This document shows positions 18,782-26,724 of a stretch of DNA of 64,000 nucleotides, one piece after another. A program made the translations under genes and the position numbers. The first letter of the stretch is position 1, and each line of letters starts with the position of its first letter. The stretch comes from Winogradskyella ursingii. GTDB taxonomy: Bacteria > Bacteroidota > Bacteroidia > Flavobacteriales > Flavobacteriaceae. The notes beneath the pieces were generated by a model that saw only the letters and a list, made by a program, of their open reading frames with translations, searched no databases and had not been told where the DNA came from. The stretch lies in NCBI RefSeq assembly GCF_013403975.1, contig NZ_JABFDH010000004.1, positions 124,001-188,000 of the forward strand. Direction: 5' to 3'.

Positions 18782-19609
18782 TTATCCATTTATAAACTCA
18801 ACAATCTTAGGGGTTAATGACGCATCTATCAAGCTATGCCCGAAACCTTCGGTTGTAATTAATTCAGAATTTTTAAATTTCTTATCAAATAGCAATGCGT
18901 CTTCGTAGGGAATCACTCGGTCTTTTTTATCGTGAATTATTAGTCCGTCGATATCAAAATCTTTTGTAAAGTTAGCGGCTGAGAAATAATCCGTAGGTTT
19001 ATTGTATCGCTCCTGTACCAACTTTTCCATACCGTTGGAAATTCTTCTGTTGTAACCCATCATGGATTTATATCTTGCAAATACACCAGTAAAATGAGCA
19101 GGAGAACCAAGTAATACTACTTTTTTAACTGATGGTATTTTATATTTATACTGGCAAAAAACTGTGGCCATACCACCTACGGAATGTCCGAGAATAACTT
19201 CAGGTTGAAACTTTTGCGCAACAACATTTATAAATTCGGAATATAGTATCGCGTTAAATTGTCTACTTTCAGAATGTCCGTGAGCTGGTGCATCCAAAGT
19301 AATGATATTATAATTTTCAGCTTTTAATGCGTCTAAAAGGTAGTTCCATCTTGAGGCATTGCTTTCCCAACCATGAGCAAGTAAAATTGTTTTTCCCGTT
19401 CCTTTCCAGCGGTAGGTTGCGATTTTAAGATTTTCATATTGTAATTCTTCGAATTTTGCTGAGTTAACGATGGCTTCCTGATTTTCGGAATAACGCCCTT
19501 TACGAGGTGTAGCAAATAAACTCAACGCTTTTTTAGAAGCGTATTGCGAAGAAACTAAACTTGTTGCGTTTAAGGCGTTTCCGATAGATTTTATTAAAAA
19601 TTTACTCAT
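18782..19609 (-). CDS. Alpha/beta hydrolase
   Basis: 275 residues. Visible are the oxyanion region ILLAHGWESNASRWNYLL, the nucleophile elbow GHSVGGMA, the acid in IIHDKKDRVIPYEDA and the catalytic histidine in EGFGHSLIDAS, so the triad is complete. The substrate is not evident; such enzymes are often esterases or lysophospholipase-like. It lies one base after the cupin gene and 21 bases before the pseudouridine synthase, within an apparent operon. Confidence 0.85.
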   Translation of the reverse strand: MSKFLIKSIGNALNATSLVSSQYASKKALSLFATPRKGRYSENQEAIVNSAKFEELQYENLKIATYRWKGTGKTILLAHGWESNASRWNYLLDALKAENYNIITLDAPAHGHSESRQFNAILYSEFINVVAQKFQPEVILGHSVGGMATVFCQYKYKIPSVKKVVLLGSPAHFTGVFARYKSMMGYNRRISNGMEKLVQERYNKPTDYFSAANFTKDFDIDGLIIHDKKDRVIPYEDALLFDKKFKNSELITTEGFGHSLIDASLTPKIVEFING

Positions 19610-19610
19610 T

Positions 19611-19979
19611 CTATTCTTCTTCTCGGTTTACAGCATCAATTGAAAACGCAGGTAAGCAAATTGCCAAATATTCACAAGGCTCGGTAAATGGATTGGAATA
19701 TTGAAGTCTCGTGTTTTTCTCAACTTTTATAGATTGCCCTGCTTCTAAAATAATAGTTTCTCCAGCAATAATAAATTGTTTTTTACCTTTTATGATAAAG
19801 GTATATTCATCAAATTCTGGTGTTTGAAACGGTTCGCTCCAACCAGCGGGAGCCACCATATGAGCTATACTTAATTGTGAATTACCATCGCTGGCAAGAC
19901 CAAAATGTTCCCTGATGATTTTACCATCTTCTGTAGGAACTACAAATGGTGAATTTTGAATTTTATATTTTTTCATCAC
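19611..19979 (-). CDS. Small cupin-domain protein
   Basis: 122 residues forming one cupin beta-barrel: AHMVAPAGWSEPFQTPEFDE, IKGKKQFIIAGETIILEAGQ and the second motif around NTRLQYSNPFTEPCEY. The usual His-x-His metal motif is not clear, so it may bind a ligand rather than catalyse. It is tightly packed (2 bases after yitT-like, 1 base before the hydrolase), so it is likely in the same operon. Confidence 0.75.
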   Translation of the reverse strand: MMKKYKIQNSPFVVPTEDGKIIREHFGLASDGNSQLSIAHMVAPAGWSEPFQTPEFDEYTFIIKGKKQFIIAGETIILEAGQSIKVEKNTRLQYSNPFTEPCEYLAICLPAFSIDAVNREEE

Positions 19980-19981
19980 AT

Positions 19982-20953
19982 CTATTTTAGAGGCTTCTTT
20001 TTTATCATTCCTCCTTTCAGGTCTTTTACTAAGCCCATTATAATAAAAGCTTTCTTATCTATTTTGTCTATTTCAGTATGTAATTTTGCAAGCTCCAATC
20101 TTGTAACTACTGTATAAATAATATCTTTGTCATAACTATCAGCTCTATTGCTATATCCGCCTTTACCTGCGTAAATTGTACATGCTCTTCCTAATTTTTC
20201 AATAATCATGACGCGCAATGCTTCATGACGCTCGGAAATAATGGTAACACCAACATATTCTTCTACACCATCAACTACAAAGTCTACAGTTTTTGCCGCT
20301 GCCATATAAGTTAGTATTGCGTATAGTGCAATTTCTACGGAAAGTATATAGGCTCCAAAAGAAAATATAAAAATGTTTATGAGTAATAAAACATCACCAA
20401 TGGTAATGGACAATTTTCTGCTTAAATAAAGTGCTAAGACTTCAGTCCCATCTATTACGCTGCCACCTCTCATGGCCATACCAATTCCTAAACCCAGAAA
20501 GAAACCACCAAAAACAGCAATTAATAACTTATCGTCCGTAATAGTGGGATAATCTACAAAATGTACCACAAGCGCCAAAAATGTAATTGCTGCAATACTT
20601 TTTAGGGCAAATTTGACATTTAATGTACGAGCACCTAATATTAAAAAAGGAATATTGACAATAACAAGTAGAATGCCTAATGATATATCTGTAACATTAT
20701 TTAATAAAAGTGAAATACCTGTTGCGCCACCATCAATAAATTTATTTGGTAGTAAAAATCCTTTTAAGCCAAATCCTGCTGAAAAAACGCCAGCGATAAT
20801 AAAAATAGCTTCCTTTATCGCATGACTTAATTCCACTTGTAAATTTCTTACAAGTGGAACTAATTGTTTTTTAGATATTGGCTTTTTAGAATGCTTACGC
20901 TTAAGGCGCTTGTGAGCAATATCAACCAATATTTTTGAAAGAAAAGGATTCAT
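19982..20953 (-). CDS. YitT-family membrane protein with DUF2179 domain
   Basis: 323 residues. An extra basic N-terminus (about 1-45) precedes the YitT domain with five or so helices (IFIIAGVFSAGFGLKGFLLP, FIDGGATGISLLLNNVTDIS, GGFFLGLGIGMAMRGGSVID, then GTEVLALYLSRK), and a cytosolic DUF2179 domain ends the protein (VTIISERHEALRVMIIEKLG, ATIYAGKGGYS-like region, TRLELAKLHTEID). YitT proteins are widespread; their transport or regulatory role is unresolved. Confidence 0.88.
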   Translation of the reverse strand: MNPFLSKILVDIAHKRLKRKHSKKPISKKQLVPLVRNLQVELSHAIKEAIFIIAGVFSAGFGLKGFLLPNKFIDGGATGISLLLNNVTDISLGILLVIVNIPFLILGARTLNVKFALKSIAAITFLALVVHFVDYPTITDDKLLIAVFGGFFLGLGIGMAMRGGSVIDGTEVLALYLSRKLSITIGDVLLLINIFIFSFGAYILSVEIALYAILTYMAAAKTVDFVVDGVEEYVGVTIISERHEALRVMIIEKLGRACTIYAGKGGYSNRADSYDKDIIYTVVTRLELAKLHTEIDKIDKKAFIIMGLVKDLKGGMIKKKPLK

Positions 20954-20974
20954 AACTTAATCATAGTATGGTTA

Positions 20975-21526
20975 TTACCAATGAATGAAAAAATATTTAA
21001 TTTTAGCCTTTTCAGGAATCTGAATTTCGTCTATAGATGAATCCATGTCAAAGCGTAAGCTTGCGGGCAATTCGTTTTTGTCAATAGTAAATGACGCGTT
21101 AATTTCGTCAACGGAAACAACCACAGCATTTATTAGATTATTGATTTTTGAAATCTTATAGGCATTTTTAATGTCGCCAAAAGTGCTCATTGTAGAAATT
21201 TGCTTTTCGGTTTTATATCGTTCGTCCATTATACGCACGCTTGATATTACCGAAGTAGAATCTAAAGCTTCTTCGGGTGAAAGGTCCAGCAATTTTTTTC
21301 CCGTTTTTTCAAAAATTTCAATCGTATTTACGGAACCTGCAAATTCATCTCCTGCAATGTACCGTACCACGGAGTCATTTGGAAAAATGGCGTCCAATTC
21401 CCTCACTTGTGTTGAATCTGTAAGTAAACCGATATGATTTTTTTCTACTAAAAATGGATTAGGTTCATTGTTGCAGCTCGTCGCTAAAAGTAGGCAGATC
21501 GCTAAAATAAGAATAGTGTTTTTCAT
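20975..21526 (-). CDS. Hypothetical lipoprotein
   Basis: 183 residues. The N-terminus MKNTILILAICLLLATSCNN is a lipoprotein signal with lipobox ATSC. The rest is a soluble alpha/beta-looking domain (HIGLLTDSTQVRELDAIFPN, IEIFEKTGKKLLDLSP) that I do not recognise. It is the first gene of the run 21526-17993, 21 bases before the YitT-like gene. Confidence 0.7.
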   Translation of the reverse strand: MKNTILILAICLLLATSCNNEPNPFLVEKNHIGLLTDSTQVRELDAIFPNDSVVRYIAGDEFAGSVNTIEIFEKTGKKLLDLSPEEALDSTSVISSVRIMDERYKTEKQISTMSTFGDIKNAYKISKINNLINAVVVSVDEINASFTIDKNELPASLRFDMDSSIDEIQIPEKAKIKYFFIHW

Positions 21527-21570
21527 GTTATTAAGTAGGTATTTGTATTTGTTCTGTTAATTATAAATTT

Positions 21571-21595
21571 TGTCATGCCGCACGTAATGCGTAAT
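21571..21595. repeat. Possible degenerate copy of the palindromic repeat in the DUF6090 arrays
   Basis: TGTCATGCCGCAC...ATGCG resembles the element seen at 33297, 34934 and 58162 (TGTCATTCCGCACTTGATGC...), with about four mismatches over 24 bases. It lies in a 159-base intergenic gap. Weak by itself. Confidence 0.35.
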
Positions 21596-21685
21596 TGGTG
21601 ATGTGTTGAAATTAAAATAGATACTACCTTCGCTTTGGCGATCTAAGTCTATGCCGTAAAAATATTGGATTCATCAATATGTTTT

Positions 21686-23224
21686 TTATTTAATCATTTT
21701 AGATAAAATGCCTAATACTCCACGGATTACTGTGGCACTCGTTAATACTTTAACAATAGGATTTTGCCGTGTGCTACGTCTACGGGTTGAGGTTGAACGT
21801 CTTTTACTTTCGGCTCGTTTGAGTTTTTCTTTTTCTTCTTTTGCTTTTTGTTTGGCTTCCTCAGCCTCGGCTTGCTCAATTTTTTTATTCAGCATTTCGT
21901 AAGCACTTTCTCTATCGATTTCCTCATTATACTTTTTAGCGAGTTTGGACTGCGCTAAAAGACTTGCCAATTCCGCTTCGGATAAAATATCCATTCTGCT
22001 CATTGGTGCGCGCATCATGGTCGCGGCCAATGGAGTTGGTTTTCCTTTTTCATCCAATGCAGAAACTAAAGCTTCGCCAATTCCGAGTGAAGTTAGCACT
22101 TCAGCTGTGTCATAATAATCAGTGTCAGGATAATTTTGAGCTGTCAATTTTATGGCTTTTCGATCTTTTGCTGTAAAGGCACGTAAAGCGTGTTGTACTT
22201 TTAGACCTAATTGTCCTAACACCGCTTCTGGCACATCAGTGGGATTCTGAGTAACAAAATAAAGACCAACTCCTTTACTACGAATTAGTTTTACAATGCT
22301 CTCAATCTGATTTAGCAACGCATCCGAAGCTTCATTAAAAATCAAATGAGCTTCATCAATAAACATTATGAGCTCTGGTCGTCCGCTATCTCCTTGTTCG
22401 GGAAAGGTCGAATAAATTTCAGCCAAAAGACTCAACATAAATGTTGAAAACAGTTTTGGTTTATCTTGTATGTCCGTTAATCGTATGATATTAATATAAC
22501 CTCTTCCATCATCATCAACTCGTAACAAATCTTGTGTGTCAAAAGACGTTTCTCCAAAGAAAACATCTCCGCCTTGTTGTTCAATCTCAATAAGTTTTCT
22601 TAGGATGGCTCCTGTTGATGCTGTTGAAATTCTACCATAAGATTCTTCAAATTCTTTTTTGCCTTCATTTGTAGCATACTGAAGCATTTTCTTAAAATCC
22701 TTTAAATCCAACAACGGTAATTTGTTGTCATCACAATATTTAAAAATAACAGAAATGATACCAGCTTGAGTTTCGGTCACATCCAAAATTCTCGAAATTA
22801 AAACAGGACCAAATTCGCTAATGGTTGCACGCAGGCGCACTCCATCTTGCTCGGAGAGCGTCAATACTTCAACAGGAAACGCTTGTGGGTTAAATGGTAA
22901 GCCAATCTTTTCGTGACGCTCGTCAATTTTTGGGTGTCCCGGACTTGCCTTTGCCAATCCGCTTAAATCCCCTTTAATATCCATGAGTAAAACAGGAACA
23001 CCTTTTTCTGAGAGATTTTCGGCTAATACTTGTAATGTTTTTGTCTTTCCTGTTCCCGTTGCACCAGCAATCAATCCATGTCTGTTCATGGTTTTTAAGG
23101 GCACGTTCACAAACGTATCGGTCATGGTTTTACCATCAAGCATGGCAGCACCAAGGGTAATGTAGTCTCCATTGAAGGTGTTACCGTTATTTATGTCTTT
23201 TACGAATTTATCGGAATTGCTCAT
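21686..23224 (-). CDS. HerA-like/DUF853 ATPase
   Basis: 512 residues from the ATG at 23224 (MSNSDKFVKDINNGNTFNG); a 14-residue upstream extension is less likely. Walker A GLIAGATGTGKTKTLQVLAE, the following VLLMDIKGDLSGLAKA, Walker B LIMFIDEAHLIFNEA and the sensor region YFVTQNPTDVPEAVLGQLG are those of the DUF853 branch of HerA/VirB4-type ATPases. The C-terminal ~70 residues are a charged helix followed by a basic stretch (RAESKRRSTSTRRRSTRQNP). These ATPases are thought to act on DNA as hexameric motors; the role of this branch is unknown. Confidence 0.9.
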   Translation of the reverse strand: MSNSDKFVKDINNGNTFNGDYITLGAAMLDGKTMTDTFVNVPLKTMNRHGLIAGATGTGKTKTLQVLAENLSEKGVPVLLMDIKGDLSGLAKASPGHPKIDERHEKIGLPFNPQAFPVEVLTLSEQDGVRLRATISEFGPVLISRILDVTETQAGIISVIFKYCDDNKLPLLDLKDFKKMLQYATNEGKKEFEESYGRISTASTGAILRKLIEIEQQGGDVFFGETSFDTQDLLRVDDDGRGYINIIRLTDIQDKPKLFSTFMLSLLAEIYSTFPEQGDSGRPELIMFIDEAHLIFNEASDALLNQIESIVKLIRSKGVGLYFVTQNPTDVPEAVLGQLGLKVQHALRAFTAKDRKAIKLTAQNYPDTDYYDTAEVLTSLGIGEALVSALDEKGKPTPLAATMMRAPMSRMDILSEAELASLLAQSKLAKKYNEEIDRESAYEMLNKKIEQAEAEEAKQKAKEEKEKLKRAESKRRSTSTRRRSTRQNPIVKVLTSATVIRGVLGILSKMIK

Positions 23225-23284
23225 GGAATAGAAAATTTTGCATAAAAATACTGTAATTTTAATCAAGTTAAAAAACCAATACAG

Positions 23285-23734
23285 ATGAAGTCAAAATTTT
23301 TAATTCCAATGATAATTTTACTTTTAAACTTCCAATCTTGTAAAGACGACGATGCCAAAATTGTATTCCATAAATCGCATGAACCAAGTCGTGCCAATGT
23401 ACCTTTTAGTGATGCCGTGGAAACGGATGATTTATTGTTTCTTACAGGTCAAATAGGGAAGGATCATAAAACTGGTGAATTAATTATTGGAGGTATAAAA
23501 GCCGAAACTAAACAAGTAATTAAAAATATCGAAGCTGTATTACAGCATCATAAATTATCTTTGGATAATGTGGTAAAATGTACTGTGATTTTAAAACGAA
23601 TTGAGGACTTTTCAGAATTCAACTCAGTTTACACACAGTACTTTACCAAAAAGCCTGCACGTACCACATTTGTTGCTGCAGAACTAGCAGGCGAAGCCAG
23701 CATTGAGATTGATGTAATTGCATCAAAAGAATAA
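23285..23734 (+). CDS. RidA-family lipoprotein
   Basis: 149 residues. A lipoprotein signal (MIILLLNFQSC) precedes a complete RidA/YjgF domain: DDLLFLTGQIGKDHKTGELI, ETKQVIKNIEAVLQHHKLSL, NVVKCTVILKRIEDFSEFN and PARTTFVAAELAGEASIEID. RidA enzymes hydrolyse reactive enamines/imines in the cytoplasm; here the signal sends the domain outside it. The conserved arginine of active RidA is present in PARTT. A second lipoprotein of the family occurs at 30796. Confidence 0.85.
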   Translation: MKSKFLIPMIILLLNFQSCKDDDAKIVFHKSHEPSRANVPFSDAVETDDLLFLTGQIGKDHKTGELIIGGIKAETKQVIKNIEAVLQHHKLSLDNVVKCTVILKRIEDFSEFNSVYTQYFTKKPARTTFVAAELAGEASIEIDVIASKE

Positions 23735-23738
23735 AACA

Positions 23739-24518
23739 TTATCTATAAGCCTCATATAAAATAACAAGGTTATCTACGTGACTATCAATATTAAGCGTGA
23801 ATCCATCAGGATTAAATGTTAAAACTTCTGCAGTGGTCACACCTAGGTTGTCTCCATTTTGATTTGTATATCTTATACCAATAGAATGGCTGCTGGAAGC
23901 ATACCTGGAGATGTCATTTATTGAGTTTCCTGAGCCACCATTAAAAATAACTTGTTGCTGTAAGGTGCCACCGTAGTTTGTAGCATAGCCTGCCATAGAA
24001 CCAAATGTATTGGGGATGCCATTGTTATTATTGCCTATCTGATTATCTGCATTTAAATTGTAGCTCTCGACATTTGCAAAAGCGGTAAATTTTATTTGCG
24101 AAGGTTCAAATGGGAGTCCTGTTATACTTAAGTTGCCAGTACCATTAATTATAAATTTTCCCATATGTACACCTCGTGTCAGCAGCGCGCCACCATCTGT
24201 ACCTGTTTCGAGTTGGTTATTAGCGTCAGAACTAACACTTGGCATTTTGCTTATAGTTCCCCAAGAAGGTGTTACTGTGGTGCCGGAGTTGTATTCAAAA
24301 TTATTAGTCTCGATGTTGTAAACTAATAATCCTACAGCCGGATCTGTAATAGCATCGCGTTGTGCGGTAGTGAGTCGTGGTATCAGTAATCCTGAATCGT
24401 TTGATTCAATGTGTAGTGCTGATGATGGGTCTGGATTTGTGGTGCCAATACCCACCTGTGCGTTAATTGCAATTAGAGGGAGTGCAATTAACATCACGGT
24501 TGTGATGTACTTTATCAT
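23739..24518 (-). CDS. Secreted protein of unknown function
   Basis: 259 residues from the ATG at 24518; a TTG four codons upstream is less likely. A signal peptide ends at IAINAQ. The segment VGIGTTNPDPSSALHIESND, then LLIPRLTTAQRDAI, is the motif often found at the start of Bacteroidota surface proteins and tail-fibre-like proteins. The rest is beta-rich and low in charge. Probably exported; no enzyme motif is seen. Convergent with the RidA lipoprotein (4-base gap). Confidence 0.72.
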   Translation of the reverse strand: MIKYITTVMLIALPLIAINAQVGIGTTNPDPSSALHIESNDSGLLIPRLTTAQRDAITDPAVGLLVYNIETNNFEYNSGTTVTPSWGTISKMPSVSSDANNQLETGTDGGALLTRGVHMGKFIINGTGNLSITGLPFEPSQIKFTAFANVESYNLNADNQIGNNNNGIPNTFGSMAGYATNYGGTLQQQVIFNGGSGNSINDISRYASSSHSIGIRYTNQNGDNLGVTTAEVLTFNPDGFTLNIDSHVDNLVILYEAYR

Positions 24519-24608
24519 TTTAGTCGTCAAATAATTAATTAATCCGTAGCTAAAATACTATAAAAGTTTAGTAATACAAAGTCCTGTTGTTTGTGATGGT
24601 TTTATGGC

Positions 24609-24616
24609 TATCTTTG
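24609..24616 (+). promoter_or_regulatory. Bacteroidota -7 element (TATCTTTG) of queE
   Basis: Exact TAnnTTTG match 6 bases before the ATG at 24623. It places the transcript start at or just before the start codon and rules out an upstream in-frame TTG at 24587. Confidence 0.58.
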
Positions 24617-24622
24617 CGGCCT

Positions 24623-25255
24623 ATGACAAGAAGAGAACGACAAGAGCTGATTGATAAGGGGTTATTGCTACCGCTGATGGAAGAGTTTTACACCATCCAA
24701 GGAGAGGGATTTTACAAAGGAACTGCAGCATATTTTGTAAGAATTGGCGGATGTGATGTGGGTTGCCATTGGTGTGATGTAAAAGAGAGTTGGTTGGCAG
24801 AATTGCATCCACCAACCGAAACAGAAAAAATTGTTGAAAATGCCGTTAAATATAGTAACACTATTGTTGTAACAGGTGGCGAACCATTAACGTGGGACAT
24901 GGGACCTTTAACTGAGCAGCTAAAAGCGAAGGGTGTACAGACTCATATTGAAACGTCTGGAGCCTATAAATTAACTGGTGAATGGGATTGGATTTGTCTG
25001 TCTCCGAAAAAAATGAAATTACCGACGGAGGAAATTTTTGAAAAAGCACACGAATTGAAGTGTATCATTTATAATAAAGATGATTTTAGATTTGCTGAAG
25101 AGCAGGCTGCCAAGGTCAATAAGGACTGTATCTTATATTTACAGCCAGAATGGAGTAAACGTGATAAAATGATGCCGCAGATTGTAGATTATGTTATGGC
25201 AAATCCAAAATGGAAAGTCTCGCTTCAAACTCATAAGTACTTGAATATTCCTTAA
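24623..25255 (+). CDS. queE: 7-carboxy-7-deazaguanine synthase
   Basis: 210 residues. A radical-SAM enzyme that converts 6-carboxytetrahydropterin to 7-carboxy-7-deazaguanine in queuosine biosynthesis. EEFYTIQGEGFYKGTAAYFV and the iron-sulfur cysteines in GGCDVGCHWCDVKESW are visible, with the SAM-binding VVTGGEPLTWD and a late WKVSLQTHKYLNIP, all typical of QueE. The start at 24623 (MTRRERQELIDKG) follows directly behind the promoter element. Confidence 0.95.
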   Translation: MTRRERQELIDKGLLLPLMEEFYTIQGEGFYKGTAAYFVRIGGCDVGCHWCDVKESWLAELHPPTETEKIVENAVKYSNTIVVTGGEPLTWDMGPLTEQLKAKGVQTHIETSGAYKLTGEWDWICLSPKKMKLPTEEIFEKAHELKCIIYNKDDFRFAEEQAAKVNKDCILYLQPEWSKRDKMMPQIVDYVMANPKWKVSLQTHKYLNIP

Positions 25256-25299
25256 AATATTACCTTTGTTATTTATAATTCTTACTTAATTACATTTAA

Positions 25300-25869
25300 A
25301 TGACTTTTCCAGACATACAAGATCTACGTCGGGAAGTATGGAAAATTGTAGATTTTGATGAATCAATTCATCAAGATGAGTGCTACTATGTTTCAAATCA
25401 TGGCAGATTAGTTAGGGTGAAAAACGCTGAGCCATACTTATTTAAACCTTATATAATGCATGGTTATCCGTATTTTAGGGTTAAGAAAAAAGAGGCGAAA
25501 AAATTTAAAACGTTTTATCTACACAAGGTTATTGCGACACATTTTTTAGAAAAGGTAGACGGTGTTTGTGTAATTCACTTAGATTATGATAAAAAGAACA
25601 ACCACGTGAGTAATTTAAAGTGGGCAACAAAGCGGGAGAAAGAACAACATCAATGGAAAAACCCTGAGTTTGTTGAAGCCGTAAAGAATAAAAGTCGGTC
25701 GTATGCTAAACTGACAGAAAATAATGTGCGATTGATAAAAAAGATGATAAATGACCCTAATCGTCGCACCCGTTTAAAAATTATCGCAAAGCGTTTTGGT
25801 ATCACTACAATGCAATTGCGACGTATAAAAACAGGTGAAAATTGGGGAGATATTCCACCTCTTTCTTAA
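25300..25869 (+). CDS. NUMOD4/HNH-type endonuclease-like protein
   Basis: 189 residues. Residues about 10-60 form a NUMOD4-like domain (EVWKIVDFDE, YYVSNHGRLVRV), then an HNH core VCVIHLDYDKKNNHVSNLKW (about 90-110), and a C-terminal helix-turn-helix-like stretch (RRTRLKIIAKRFGITTMQLR). This layout is known from free-standing homing endonucleases. The HNH core departs from the common HxDGNxxNN form (H, D, Y, D, K, K, N, N), so activity is uncertain. No intron or target gene is visible beside it. Confidence 0.78.
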   Translation: MTFPDIQDLRREVWKIVDFDESIHQDECYYVSNHGRLVRVKNAEPYLFKPYIMHGYPYFRVKKKEAKKFKTFYLHKVIATHFLEKVDGVCVIHLDYDKKNNHVSNLKWATKREKEQHQWKNPEFVEAVKNKSRSYAKLTENNVRLIKKMINDPNRRTRLKIIAKRFGITTMQLRRIKTGENWGDIPPLS

Positions 25870-25885
25870 TTTATTTCATGTAAAA

Positions 25886-25912
25886 AGCCCTGATTACATT
25901 TATATAATCAGG
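25886..25912 (-). terminator. Intrinsic terminator between convergent genes
   Basis: CCTGATTA (25889-25896) pairs with TAATCAGG (25905-25912). On the minus strand the stem is followed by GGC and a T-run, so it best serves the DUF2911 gene; on the plus strand a weaker T-rich stretch follows, so it may work for both. Confidence 0.65.
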
Positions 25913-25941
25913 ACTTAAATCTTTTAAATTCTTATGTAAAC

Positions 25942-26490
25942 TCAATCTTTTTTAAAAGGTACGGCAACTCTAGTAGTTCCCCAGCCCATATGCATATGTA
26001 CTCCGTCATCTGCCTTTTCAAAAGCTATTGAAAATGCTTCTAAAGATTCGTCGCCTTCTGTCACAGGAACTGTAATACGGGCAACATCATTATCTTCTTT
26101 GTAGAAATAACTTCCCCATACATTAAGGTCCTTGTTTACAATAACGGTCCATTCTTTTTCTCCTGGTATAGCATACATTGTATACGTACCTGGATCAATT
26201 TCTTTACCGTTTAATTCCATATCAGTGTAAAGGTGCAGCTCAGCCGCTTCATTTGCACCAAGTCTCCATACTTCGCCCGGTTTAGCCAATGTATTAACAT
26301 CTCTACCCTTTAATTGTGGTCGGCTGTAAACTACTTTTATAAGTTTATCAGACATTTTGTAATCGCTCGGAAATGATGCAGCATCCATTGGGCTTTTGTC
26401 TATTCCAGAGAATTTTTGAGCCTCAGCATTAAATGATAATAGCATCATAAATGCAAATGCCATGGTTGTAATTAGTTTTGTTGTCTTCAT
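25942..26490 (-). CDS. DUF2911-family secreted protein
   Basis: 182 residues. Signal peptide MAFAFMMLLSFNAEAQ. The DUF2911 pattern is clear: IKVVYSRPQLKGRDV, KPGEVWRLGANEAAELHLYT, PGTYTMYAIPGEKEWTVIVN and the ending MHMGWGTTRVAVPFKK. Periplasmic or secreted; function unknown. Confidence 0.88.
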   Translation of the reverse strand: MKTTKLITTMAFAFMMLLSFNAEAQKFSGIDKSPMDAASFPSDYKMSDKLIKVVYSRPQLKGRDVNTLAKPGEVWRLGANEAAELHLYTDMELNGKEIDPGTYTMYAIPGEKEWTVIVNKDLNVWGSYFYKEDNDVARITVPVTEGDESLEAFSIAFEKADDGVHMHMGWGTTRVAVPFKKD

Positions 26491-26724
26491 GATTTTTTAA
26501 TATTAGTTTGTTAAAGTTAAAGGATATAATGTCCAATTTGTCGTAACGAAATACTAAAATTTACAATTTGATAGTATAATGGTCAATTAAGGAGTGTGAA
26601 AGTTTTATTTCTTAATTAAAACATATTAATTGGTTTTAATATGAAATCATTTAAGTGTAATATATTTAATATTATAAAGTATAGTATCATATTTGTTATA
26701 TAATTATAAATAAAACTAAAAGTT

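Noticed and set aside
24587..24622. Longer queE from an upstream TTG
   Set aside because: The promoter element at 24609-24616 would lie inside the coding region.
26615..26640. Inverted repeat ATTAAAAC/GTTTTAAT upstream of asnB as an operator
   Set aside because: Very AT-rich surroundings make such a repeat likely by chance; noted only in the asnB entry.
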